The notes below the pieces were generated by a model. That model was given only the letters and a program-made list of their open reading frames with translations, had not been told where the DNA came from and made no database searches. The position numbers and the translations under genes were made by a program. Below, piece after piece: positions 1 to 11,038 of a stretch of 64,000 nt of DNA. Numbering within the stretch: position 1 is the stretch's first letter; each line of letters begins with the position of its first letter. The DNA comes from Cladorhizidae sp. MBARI D1340-BT2. Its lineage: Eukaryota; Porifera; Demospongiae; Poecilosclerida; Cladorhizidae. The DNA is taken from NCBI GenBank assembly GCA_028752905.1, contig JAQNBH010000014.1, positions 2,510,993-2,574,992 of the forward strand, given 5' to 3'.

Positions 1-185
1 TCTTAAATATACTGCACTTCTCTCAGCCTATGGTAGTGTATATAGAGGTACATATCTCTCCTGTGGTAGTATGTGTAGAGGTACATATCTCTCCTGTGGT
101 AGTGTGTATAGAGGTACTGTACATATCTCTCCTATGGTAGTGTGTATAGAGGTACATATCTCTCCCATGGTAGTGTTTATAGAGG
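1..185. repeat. 33-bp minisatellite, left part
   Basis: Tandem copies of a unit containing GTGTATAGAGGTACATATCT. The array is cut at 186 by a TA-flanked transposon and resumes at about 2538 with the same unit, so both parts were one locus before the insertion. The first 30 bases of the window are not clearly part of the array. Confidence 0.9.
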
Positions 186-2537
186 TACAGTAGGAGACAA
201 AAAAAAGTTCCAGTTCTGTACCCGTTCCAACGGTGGGTAAGGAAAACAGAAACGCGGAATCAACGCATAAAAACCTGACGAATAACGCATAACAAACGCC
301 GTTAAGTTTACGTTTCCAATTTTTTATCTAAGCGCTTATTTTATAAACGCGTGTGCACCCGCGCATTGGGCGGGCGCCAGGTGTGCTAAATCTAGCGAGT
401 GTTTTTTCCCTCTCTTTAGTTTTCTTCGCTGATATCATTTTGCTCTTCAAGAAGTTTACTGCTGACAGAAGTAAGTAGTAGTTATTTCTCTTCCTAGCCT
501 TTTGGCCTGTGTCCACTAGTATCCTTCAGCTCTACTTGTATTAGCTATTAGCTTTGCCTTCTTGTTGGCAACTACTCAGTTTAGACAAGATGAAGCTTGC
601 CATAGTTTTGTAGAGGTTAGGTTTTCTAAGCATAGTATTAGGTAAAGCCTGGTGTAGACTAAGGCTTGCAAAACAAAGCCCTCCTCCCTCCCCCGTTTTT
701 AAATGCCCTCACAGGACCTTTAGTGGCTAGCAAGCCTTGCCTTAGAGAAACTTCACCGAGTAGCTTAGCAGACCTTGCCTTAGAAAGGTTGAAGAGTTTA
801 CAGAGCGTCTAGTAGCTTAGCAGGACTTGCATTTAACCTCTAGAACCCCATAGCTAAGCTTTTGTATGCAACAAGCCACGTCAGAATGGCCTCACTTCAA
901 CCATGTATAGACCAAGAGATGGTATGATGCATTTACACATTGATATTTTGGCTAACAGAGAAGAACTGTCAGTGTAGCCCTTAAGCATGGTGGAATATGG
1001 GTCATGTCTTTGGTGGCAGGTGTACTGGAAGAGTGGAAAAGTTACGTCAAGAACATAAATGCATTTCTCTATTGCATGGTGGATGTCTCATTGTACATGC
1101 AACAGGACTCCGGCTTCTATGGTTCCAGTTGTAGGATAAGTTGGTCCTTGATGCCCCCCCATCGACTTACACATATTAGTTGATTTCTCTCCTACAATCA
1201 GTTTCCAACCTACTTCTCCATGGACCCTATTAAACTGTAATGAGAGAAGAGTCGATCCAGCAGGCATACAAGTGTGCTTGCAAAAGAATGGAAAATTATA
1301 TTGATAGTGAACTGACCGTCATTTTTATTATGTGAAGATGTCTATTATGTGAAGATGTCTACTAACATAAGGCAAGTACATATACGATTCACACAAAAAT
1401 ATACATGTCAGAGAAACGGTACGAAGATATGCAAACACTTTGTCGTCTTTTGTCATGCCAATTGGGTCGTCTTGGTTGTGACAGCCAAGCCTTGTATGAT
1501 AGTGTGTTTAATTGTCATGAAAGTTCACTGGTGATAGTTATGCATGCTCATTGCTCAATTATTATGGTAACCAGTGAACAAAATTTAGCAATTTTGTAAA
1601 GTACAACATTCAAGTTCAAACAATCCTGAGTGCAGTCTGTGGATCTTGAGTTGGACTGCATTCACCAATCCATATAACGTCCACTATGCCACAAGTCATC
1701 TCGCCCATCTTCTTTTCGTCTGGAAAGGTAGGGTAGGGAGGAGAATTGTAATATTACCTTGCCTTTAAGATTTGGAAATCAAATGTTTCACCAATACAAT
1801 CTAAGCTTGCCAAAGAGTAGCAAGTTTGCTAAGGAGTAAACCAAGCAGGCAAGATTGTCTTGGGTCCTTCAAGCCCCCAAACTAAACTCCTAGCCACAAC
1901 CCAGGCAAAGCTATGTTCATAAGCTTACCTTTCAAATTTAGAATAAGCTAATCAATCAAGCTTCCTTAAACTAAGGCAAACCAGCTTATAAACTATAAGC
2001 TTAAACCAAGTTGCCAGATAAACCAAGCTTAGCAAGCTTTAGAAATGATAGACAGCATTACCTTGTTCCACGTGTCTGATGAACTGACAGTAGGTGGAAG
2101 GTCCATCCTAAAGCGGTCCTGCACCACAGAACGGTGCGCAGTGAAATGTGTAGTCCTAGTTTGGTCTGTAGCACAGACGCTGAAGCTAGTCAACAGTTAT
2201 TTCGTAGGTCCGCTTCATCAGCTCCTCTATTCCTTCGAGGTTTGCACTAATATCGATGGCCTTTCGCTGCAGAACGACTTTAAGAAGCGAGAGGTTGCCA
2301 AACGGACGAACAAGCTAGAGAACGACGCCAATTGTAACTTGAAGCACGAGGCTGGAGAACGACCGCGCGAACAAGGGCGAGATAATTAAATCGCGAACGA
2401 GTTTGAAACGCTAAGAAGAAAAAATTACTCGCCGTTGGAACGGACCTGTTACTAAACGACGTTGGAACGACGTTGAAAATAGCGCGAACGGAATAGTAAC
2501 GCAACGGAACTGGAACTTTTTTTTGTCTCCTACTGTA
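186..2537. mobile_element. Tc1/mariner-type non-autonomous element with TA target duplication
   Basis: The sequence runs from TA-CAGTAGGAGAC at 186 to GTCTCCTACTG-TA at 2537. The terminal inverted repeats match over about 28 bp (CAGTAGGAGACAAAAAAAAG and onward). Subterminal GTTCCAACG/CGTTGGAAC motifs near both ends extend the symmetry. The TA duplication and the CAGT start are typical of Tc1/mariner-like elements. The roughly 2.3-kb interior has no frame that I recognise as a transposase; the longest frames are 114 and 108 codons without family motifs. It is therefore probably a non-autonomous derivative or carries an unfamiliar cargo. It sits inside a 33-bp minisatellite that continues on both sides. 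Confidence 0.75.
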
Positions 2538-3662
2538 TGCATCTCTCCTGTGGTAGTGTGTATAGAGGTACATATCTCTCCTATGGTAGTGTGTATAGAG
2601 GTACATATCTCTCCTGTGGTAGTGTGTATAGAGGTACTGTACATATCTCTCCTATGGTAGTGTGTATAGAGGTACATACAGTATCTCTCCCATGATAGTG
2701 TGTATAGAGGTACATATCTCTCCCATGGTAGTGTGTATAGAGGTACATGTACATATCTCTCCCATGGTAGTGTGTATAGAGGTACATATCTCTCCTATGG
2801 TAGTGTGTATAGAGGTACATATCTCTCCTATGATAGTGTGTATAGAGGTACATATCTCTCCCATGGTAGTGTGTATAGAGGGACATACATGTATCTCTCC
2901 CATGGTAGTGTGTATAGAGAGGTACATATCTCTCCTATGGTAGTCTCAATAGAGGTACATATCTCTCCTATGGTAGTGTGTATAGAGAGGTACATATCTC
3001 TCCCATGGTAGTGTGTATAGAGAGGTACATATCTCTCCCATGGTAGTGTATATAGAGGTACATATCTCTCCCATGGTAGTGTGTATAGAGAGGTACGTAT
3101 CTCTCCCATGGTAGTGTGTCTAGAGGTACGTGTATAGAGGTACATATTCCTCCCATGGTAGTGTGAGGTACATATCTCTTCTATGGTAGTGTGTATAGAG
3201 GTACATATCTCTCCTATGGTAGTATGTATTGAGGTACACATCTCTCCTATGGTAGTGTGTATAGAGGTACATATTTCTCCCATGGTAGTGTGTATAGAGG
3301 TACACATCTCTCCTATGGTAGTGTGTATAGAGCATCTCTCCTACGGTAGTGTGTATAGAGGTACACATCTCTCCTACGGTAGTGTGTCTAGAGGTACACA
3401 TCTCTCCTATGGTAGTGTGTATAGAGGGACATATCTCTCCTGTGGTAGTATGTATAGAGGTACACATCTCTCCTACGGTAGTGTGTCTAGAGGTACACAT
3501 CTCTCCTATGGTAGTGTGTATAGACGGACATGTCTCTCCTGTGGTAGTATGTATAGAGGTACACATCTCTCCTACGGTATAGAGGTACACATCTCTCCTA
3601 TGGTAGTGTGTATAGAGGGACATATCTCTCCTGTGGTAGTATGTATAGAGGTACATATCCCA
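2538..3662. repeat. 33-bp minisatellite, right part
   Basis: About 34 copies of the same unit as at 1-185, with length variants of 23 to 41 bp and substitutions such as ctcctat/ctcccat. It has open frames on both strands because the unit is 11 codons long; these are not coding. It ends at about 3662 in unique sequence. Confidence 0.95.
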
Positions 3663-3806
3663 CTTATTCCAAGAAAAATTGACATTGTTATCCCAGTATA
3701 CATGACATATATGTAGGATTGTATGTAGAATTTTATTTGAAGTCAACTGGGACAAACTTTAATAGCTATTTGGTGTAATGATTATTGTAATCTATTATCT
3801 GTGCAG

Positions 3807-4131
3807 GTACCAGTCAGAAGAGTTTTGCTGCATAAGTGAGCATTCGATTCTGTCCTTCAACACGCTGGAGCACCAGCTTGACATTCACTGCAACAAATAC
3901 CAAAAGTGTCAAATTTTGCAATCAATTTCCAACCAGCAAATACCAATGGCATCCAGCTCGGTGGGCAGCTGCCACGAGGACAAGCCTCTGTTGACCTCGT
4001 CGAGTGTACATCCATGTCATCATGCAAGCACGTGCTATGAGATGGAATCTAGTGCGCAGCATGTGTCTAATTCCTGTAACCAACATTTTGAAGAGTGCAG
4101 AGTTCATCAACTCAACATTCATAAGGCCTGA
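3807..4131 (+). CDS. Unidentified candidate terminal exon
   Basis: A pyrimidine-containing acceptor (ctgtgcag at 3799-3806) precedes 108 open codons ending in TGA at 4131. The translation is rich in Cys, His and Ser (for example HHASTCYEMES) and matches no domain I know. It lies between two minisatellite loci. It could be the last exon of a plus-strand gene whose other exons were displaced by the arrays, or chance. The unique sequence to about 4265 has no other support for a gene. Confidence 0.25.
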
Positions 4132-4265
4132 ATTCCAATCTCACGTGCCAGAATAGTTTGTGTTGTGTGAATGCTGTTGTTAACAAATTTTGATGATTTT
4201 TTTAATTTGGTTGTTGAATAGTGTGCATGCGTAGTATCTGAGAAAATATGTCAAATGTGGTCTTG

Positions 4266-7228
4266 CATTGCCAGACCAGTGCAGCCACTTTTCCTATGAC
4301 TTTAGACCAGTGCAGCCACCTTTCCTATGACTTTAGACCAGTGCAGCCATGACTTTAGACCAGTGTTGCCACCTTTCCTATGACTTTAGACCAGTGCAGC
4401 CACCTTTCCTATGACTAGACCAGTGTTGCCACCTTCCCTATGACTATAGACCAGTGTAGCCATCTTTCCTATGACTAGACCAGTGTTGCCACCTTCCCTA
4501 TGACTTTAGACCAGTGTTGCCACCTTTCCTATGACTTTAGACCAGTGTTGCCACCTTCCCTATGACTTTAGACCAGTGTTGCCACCTTTCCTATGACTAG
4601 ACCAGTGTTGCCACCTTCCCTATGACTTTAGACCAGTGTTGCCACCTTTCCTATGACTAGACCAGTGTTGCCACCTTCCCTATGACTTTAGACCAGTGTT
4701 GCCACCTTCATTATGACTTTAGACCAGTGTTGCCACCTTCATTATGACTTAAGACCAGTGTTGCCACCTTCCCTATGACTAGACCAGTGTTGCCACCTTT
4801 CCTATGACTAGACCAGTGTTGCCACATTTCCTATGACTTTAGACCAGTGTTGCCACCTTCCCTATGACTTTAGACCAGTGTTGCCACCTTCCCTATGACT
4901 TAAGACCAGTGTTGCCACCTTCCCTATGACTTTAGACCAGTGTTGCCACCTTCCCTATGACTAGACCTTCCCTTCCCTATGACTTTAGACCAGTGTTGCC
5001 ACCTTCACTATGACTTAAGACCAGTGTTGCCACCTTCCCTATGACTTTAGACCTGTGCGGTCACCTTCCCTATGACTTAAGACCAGTGTTGCCACCTTCA
5101 CTATGACTTTAGACCTTTGTTGCCACCTTCACTATGACTTTAGACCTGTGTGGTCACCTTCCCTATGACTTACGACCAGTGTTGTCACCTTTCCTATGAC
5201 TAGACCAGTGTTGCCACCTTCCTTATGACTTAAGACCAGTGTTGCCACCTTCCCTATGACTTTAGACCAGTGTTGCCACCTTCATTATGACTTTAGACCA
5301 GTGTTGCCACCTTCATTATGACTTAAGACCAGTGTTGCCACCTTCCCTATGACTAGACCAGTGTTGCCACATTTCCTATGACTTTAGACCAGTGTTGCCA
5401 CCTTCCCTATGACTTTAGACCAGTGTTGCCACCTTCCCTATGACTTAAGACCAGTGTTGCCACCTTCCCTATGACTTTAGACCAGTGTTGCCACCTTCCC
5501 TATGACTAGACCTGACCTTCCCTATGACTTTAGACCAGTGTTGCCACCTTCACTATGACTTAAGACCAGTGTTGCCACCTTCCCTATGACTTTACACCTG
5601 TGCGGTCACCTTCCCTATGACTTAAGACCAGTGTTGTCACCTTTCCTATGACTAGACCAGTGTTGCCACCTTTCCTATGACTAGACCAGTGTTGCCACCT
5701 TCCCTATGACTTTAGACCAGTGTTGCCACCTTCCCTATGACTTTAGACCTGTGCGGTCACCTTCCCTATGACTTAAGACCAGTGTTGCCACCTTCACTAT
5801 GACTTTAGACCAGTGTTGCCACCTTCCCTATGACTTTAGACCTGTGCGGTCACCTTCCCTATGACTTAAGACCAGTGTTGCCACCTTCACTATGACTTTA
5901 GACCTTTGTTGCCACCTTCACTATGACTTTAGACCTGTGTGGTCACCTTCCCTATGACTTACGACCAGTGTTGCCACCTTTCCTATGACTAGACCAGTGT
6001 TGCCACCTTCCTTATGACTTAAGACCAGTGTTGCCACCTTCCCTATGACTTTAGACCTGTGCGGTCACCTTCCCTATGACTTTAGACCAGTGTTGCCACC
6101 TTCACTATGACTTTAGACCTGTGCGGTCACCTTCCCTATGACTTAAGACCAGTGTTGCCACCTTTCCTATGACTAGAACAGTGTTGCCACCTTTCCTATG
6201 ACTAGACCAGTGTTGCCATCTTCCCTATGACTTAAGACCAGTATTGCCACCTTGCCTATGACTTTAGACCTGTGCGGTCACCTTCCCTATGACTTAAGAC
6301 CAGTGTTGCCACCTTCCCTATGACTTTAGACCTGTGCGGTCACCTTCCCTATGACTAGACCAGTGTTGCCACCTTCCCTATGACTTAAGACCAGTGTTGC
6401 CACCTTTCCTATGACTAGACCAGTGTTGCCACCTTCCCTATGACTTTAGACCTGTGCGGTCACCTTCCCTATGACTTAAGACCAGTGTTGCCACCTTCCC
6501 TATGACTTTAGACCAGTGTTGCCACCTTCCCTATGACTAGACCTGTGTTACCACCTTCCCTATGACTTTAGACCAGTGTTGCCACCTTCACTATGACTTT
6601 ACACCTGTGCGGTCACCTTCCCTATGACTTTAGACCTGTGCGGTTACCTTCCCTATGACTTAAGACCAGTGTTGCCACCTTAGACCAGTGTTGCCACCTT
6701 TCCTATGACTAGACCAGTGTTGCCACCTTCCCTATGACTTTAGACCAGTGTTGCCACCTTCCCTATGACTTTAGACCTGTGCGGTCACCTTCCCTATGAC
6801 TTAAGACCAGTGTTGCCACCTTCACTATGACTTTAGACCTTTGTTGCCACCTTCACTATGACTTTAGACCTGTGTGGTCACCTTCCCTATGACTTACGAC
6901 CAGTGTTGCCACCTTTCCTATGACTAGACCAGTGTTGCCACCTTCCTTATGACTTAAGACCAGTGTTGCCACCTTCCCTATGACTTTAGACCTGTGCGGT
7001 CACCTTCCCTATGACTTTAGACCAGTGTTGCCACCTTCACTATGACTTTAGACCTGTGCGGTCACCTTGCCTATGACTTAAGACCAGTGTTGCCACCTTT
7101 CCTATGACTAGAACAGTGTTGCCACCTTTCCTATGACTAGACCAGTGTTGCCACCTTCCCTATGACTTAAGACCAGTGTTGCCACCTTCCCTATGACTTT
7201 AGACCTGTGCGGTCACCTTCCCTATGAC
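4266..7228. repeat. 32-bp minisatellite, main block
   Basis: About 95 copies of a unit around GACCAGTGTTGCCACCTTCC plus CTATGACTTTAG, with 26-bp to 32-bp variants. The variants (GACTTTAG, GACTTAAG, GACTAG, and CTGTGCGGTCACC for CAGTGTTGCCACC) recur in blocks, for instance around 5100, 5900 and 6840. That pattern shows a higher-order duplication of multi-unit segments. Units with GACTTAAG contain TTAA, the piggyBac target. Confidence 0.95.
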
Positions 7229-10200
7229 TTAACCGATTAAACGCCGTAAGCGCCATATGGCGCGAGACCTTACATCCTTCGCCACACAAAAATATATAAA
7301 ATGAACCGTTACGAGCTAACAGCCCCGGTTGGGTTCTGCACATGCCTAGTAGACTAGAGAACGTCACAAAAATGATTATTTCCGGTTGATGCATCGTGCA
7401 ACAAAAATCCTGCGGTTGAATGCCATTTTTGTTGGTCGAGCTTTTTTTTTTTAACTGCTCAAAGATGCTCTCCTGTGAGGACGTTATTTCTCAACTTTTA
7501 GCCGACGATTCTGGCGATTCTGGGTCAGATTCATTTGGGGAAGAAGGTGAAGACATCTATGCATACCGAGGAAACACTCTGGATCCAGTTGCTCTAAGAG
7601 AAGAGGCGTGCTTGGATGGACTTCTCGATTGTAAGTTTCTTCTAACCTTAGCGCTTCATAGCCTTTGTTTACCATAGTCAACTGAGAGTGTACTATTGCC
7701 AAATACTAGCTTATTCTGTTGGTATTCCAAATTCAGACAGGATAGTTATAGGAAAAAAGTTATAGCTAAGAGTGTAGGTTGGAGTTGTTGAGTTGTTGAT
7801 TTTCATTTGAATTTGAATTTACAAATGTTGACCACAAACTTGATATATATATCTTGTTTTTCCCACCCTCCCCACTACTTTTCCTACAGCATCAGATGAT
7901 GAGAGTGGAGATGAGGCATCTATGACTCCTTTTGTTACATTGGAGGATGAGGAAGCCTTGCCTGAAGTCTCTACAGGGCGTAGGAACACGACTGGTGCTG
8001 GAGTTATGCGAGGGAGAGGCGGGCGAGGGAGTACTGGCCGAGGGAGAGGCTGGCGAGGGAGTACTGGCCAAGGGGGAAGCAGCTCAAGTGGTAGTGGAGT
8101 CGTAAGTGTTGCTAGTGGTCCTCCAAAAGGTACTGGTAGTAGGCGGGCCAGAGGTTATAGGCGTGTGCGAGCATCTGGCACTGGTTCTGTCCGAGCATCT
8201 GGCACTGGTTCTGCCCAAGCATCTGGCACTGGTTCTAGGCTAACTGAGGTCACAGGTAAGTGGGAAATAAAGGAGCCAACTCCTTTGAAATTGGACTATA
8301 CAGCAACAGCTGGTCCAACTTCTTCATTGCTTGGTGCATCAAGTACATTTTTAGATGCATTTTACCTTTTTTTTACTCTTGAAGTGTGGGAACTCCTAGT
8401 AGCAGAGACGAACAGTTACGTTTCTAGGATGGCTAGTCTCTCCAGGCCATGGGTAGATACTAATATAGAGGAAATGAAAGCTTTTGTAGGAATGTTGATA
8501 ATAATGGGAGTTTCCACACTTCCATACTTAGAATTGTACTGGTCCACTAATCACTCGGATTTGTCTGGATCTTTGGTTCGTAAAGTAATGCCTAGGACTC
8601 GGTTTTTGGAGCTAATGCGTTATGTACATGTAAATTCTATTGATGGTTTGTTGGTTACAAAGGGTAACCTGAATTATGATCGGCTTTATAAGGTAAGGAA
8701 GTTATTAGATTTGATTACTCCTAAGTTTGAGAGTGAATATACTTTGCATCAAGAGCTTAGTATTGATGAAGCTATGATTCCCTTTCAAGGTAGGCTTGGC
8801 TTCAAACAGTATATGAAGGACAAACCAATAAAATGGGGGATAAAAGTGTTTGTCCTTTGTGATGTGATGCTAGGAATGGGTACATTTATCGGTTGCAGAT
8901 TTATACAGGTAAGAACGTGGAAGTAGCTGATAAAACTGGTTTGTGTAGTAGAGTTGTTTTAGATTTGTTAGAAGGATTAGAACATAAGAACTTCCATGTG
9001 TACATGGACAATTATTATACTAGTCCTAATTTATTTCAAACGCTTACAAGTAAAGGCTTTGGTGCATGTGGTACAGCTAGGTATACTAGGAGGAACTTTC
9101 CTCCAGATTTAGTAACAAAAGCTTCGATTAGAAATAGAGGTTATTATGATTATAGGTCTAATGGTGCACTCCTGGCTTTAGTTTGGGTAGATAAACGGTC
9201 AATCTACATGATAACTAATATACATCCCGCGGAAAATAATTTAGTACCTCCTACTGTAAAAAGGCGCAAAATTGATGGTTCTAGAGAGGATCTGCCATGT
9301 CCCCCATGTTTGCCTGATTATCAGTCATTCATGAGAGGTGTGGACAGAGCAGATCAGAGAATAGGCTACTATAATTTGGGTAGAAAGTCTAGGAGATGGT
9401 GGAAAAGGGTTTTTTCGTATTTGATAGAAGCTTGTTTATTGAATTCATTTATTTTGTTTTCTTCTGTCCGAGCTCCAATATCAGTAAGGAAGGGTAATTA
9501 TCTAGAAGCTAGGATTGTTCTAGCTAAATCTTTGATTGGTTCTTTCTCTTCTCGGCAGCGTGCAGGTCAACGTTGTAGTCAGGCAAATAGTCAGCTAGAT
9601 CGCCTGAATTTAAAACTAGGTCATTTCCCACAGTGCTGTGCAAAGAAGCCTGTGTAGTTTGCATTTGTAAAGGTTACAGGCATGAGGCAAGGTCCCAGTG
9701 TTGTTTTTGTAAGGTTCCTTTGTGTGGTGGATCAACAGGCCGTGACTGTTTTCGTAAATACCATACCTTGGTGGACTATCAGTAATGTTTATGCACCCCC
9801 TGCTCCTTTCTGTGCTTCTCTCTTGTTCCCTGCTCCTTCGTCTACTTCTCTCTTGTTCCCTACCCCTTCGTCTACTTCTCTCGTTCCCTGTCCCTTCGTC
9901 TACTTCTCTCGTCTCTCCAGTATTCAAGTGTTATTCTTATCCTGGTATCTCATGTTTGTGTAGAATAAAAACATGGTGAAATATCATGCCGGAGACCAAG
10001 CAAGCTATACCCAAGACTGAGCAAGTTCTACTCTACCCGTGACAGCAAGACCGGAGCTCTACCCAAGACACTCCCTTACATAATTGTGTTTTATATTATG
10101 GTTTTATTCTAGTATGTGTTAGCATTTTCACTCTCTTATAATTTGTTTTTTGTATTATTATTTGTTAGCATTTTGATGGGGAAAACAACCCACTGGCTTT

Positions 10201-10517
10201 GCATATGGTAGAGGGTTTGTAAATAGATGCTCCATCTTGTGTTGGCATTATAATGTGTGTATAATAGTGTGAAAATATGAAAATATTCACCCCCAAGAAG
10301 ATGACAAGGTTTTATAATGCTGGTTAGTTCTGCCCAGTTGGTAAGGAAGGCTCGATTTTTTTACAGGAAGTAGAGCTATCATGTGGCTTAATATGACCCA
10401 AGTTTCATGGGTGGAGTCCCTGCAGAACGGAAGATATAAAAATAATAAGTAAAATACCTCGTTAATTCATGAATAATTTGCCCGCGGGTACTAGGAATAC
10501 GGCGTGTAATCGGTTAA
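7229..10517 (+). mobile_element. piggyBac transposon, complete ends
   Basis: The element spans 7233-10513 and is flanked by TTAA at 7229-7232 and 10514-10517. Its terminal repeats are CCGATTAAACGCCGTA on the left and, as reverse complement on the right, CCGATTACACGCCGTA, matching at 15 of 16 positions. TTAA duplication with short inverted termini is diagnostic of piggyBac. It is inserted in a GACTTAAG-type unit of the 32-bp minisatellite, which continues on both sides. The interior holds a spliced piggyBac transposase gene with two frameshifts, then about 700 bp of AT-rich 3' sequence with no further frame I recognise. Confidence 0.95.
7465..9785 (+). pseudogene. piggyBac transposase (PGBD-like), spliced, two frameshifts
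   Basis: This would cut and paste the surrounding element. Exon 1 runs 7465-7630 (ATG in MLSCEDVISQLL) with donor GTAAGT at 7631. Exon 2 starts at 7890 after TTTTCCTACAG, joining an acidic SSDDESGDEAS stretch. An Arg/Gly-rich segment (about 7985-8240) precedes the DDE_Tnp_1_7 domain. The catalytic aspartates are visible in SIDEAMIPFQGR (8761), VYMDNYYTSP (8998) and RGVDRADQRIGYYN (about 9337). The frame breaks near 8875, just before IYTGKNVEVADKTGL, most simply by loss of one base. It breaks again near 9650, before the Cys-rich C-terminal finger (CVVC, then CCFCKVPLCGG and CFRKYHTLVDY), which ends at TAA 9783-9785. The element therefore looks recently active but is now unable to make a full transposase. 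A start at 7420 is also open, but MLSCEDVI fits the family's short acidic N-terminus better. Confidence 0.9.
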
Positions 10518-11038
10518 GACCAGTGTTGCCACCTTCCCTATGACTTAAGACCAGTGTTGCCACCTTTCCTATGACTAGACCAGTGTTGCCACCTTCCCTA
10601 TGACTTTAGACCTGTGCAGTCACCTTCCCTATGACTTAAGACCAGTGTTGCCACCTTCCCTATGACTTAAGACCAGTGTTGCCACCTTTCCTATGACTAG
10701 ACCAGTGTTGCCACCTTCCCTATGACTTTAGACCTGTGCGGTCACCTTCCCTATGACTTAAGACTAGTGTTGCCACCTTCCCTATGACTTAAGACCAGTG
10801 TTGCCACCTTTCCTATGACTAGACCAGTGTAGCCACCTTCCCTATGACTAGACCAGTGTAGCCACCCTTCCTGTGACTAGACCAGTGTTGCCACCTTCCC
10901 TATGCCTTTAGACCAGTGTTGTCACCTTCCCTATGACTTTAGACCAGTGTTGTCACCTTCCCTATGACTTTAGACCAGTGTTGCCACCTTTACTATGACT
11001 TGAGACCTGTGCGGCCACCTTCCCTATGACTTTAGACC
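10518..11038. repeat. 32-bp minisatellite, second block
   Basis: Continuation of the 4266-7228 array to the right of the piggyBac insertion, with the same GACCAGTGTTGCCACC unit and the same variant types. It ends where a hAT element begins. Confidence 0.93.

Noticed and set aside
1349..1599. Two overlapping frames of about 60 codons
   Set aside because: No codon or motif support, and they lie inside a non-autonomous transposon.
2045..2389. 114-codon plus-strand frame inside the TA-flanked element
   Set aside because: No transposase or other motif; an overlapping minus-strand frame of similar length has equal claim. Left unannotated.
2280..3755. Overlapping frames with YTHYHRRDMYL-type repeats
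   Set aside because: Products of the 33-bp (11-codon) array, open on both strands with frequent indels.
4266..7228. CRISPR-like array of about 32-bp repeats
   Set aside because: Units are head to tail without unique spacers, and the DNA is eukaryotic.
9682..9963. 93-codon frame with Ser/Pro-rich tail after the transposase
   Set aside because: Its first part is the piggyBac Cys-rich finger region in the wrong frame, and the rest is a short CTTCTCTC repeat.
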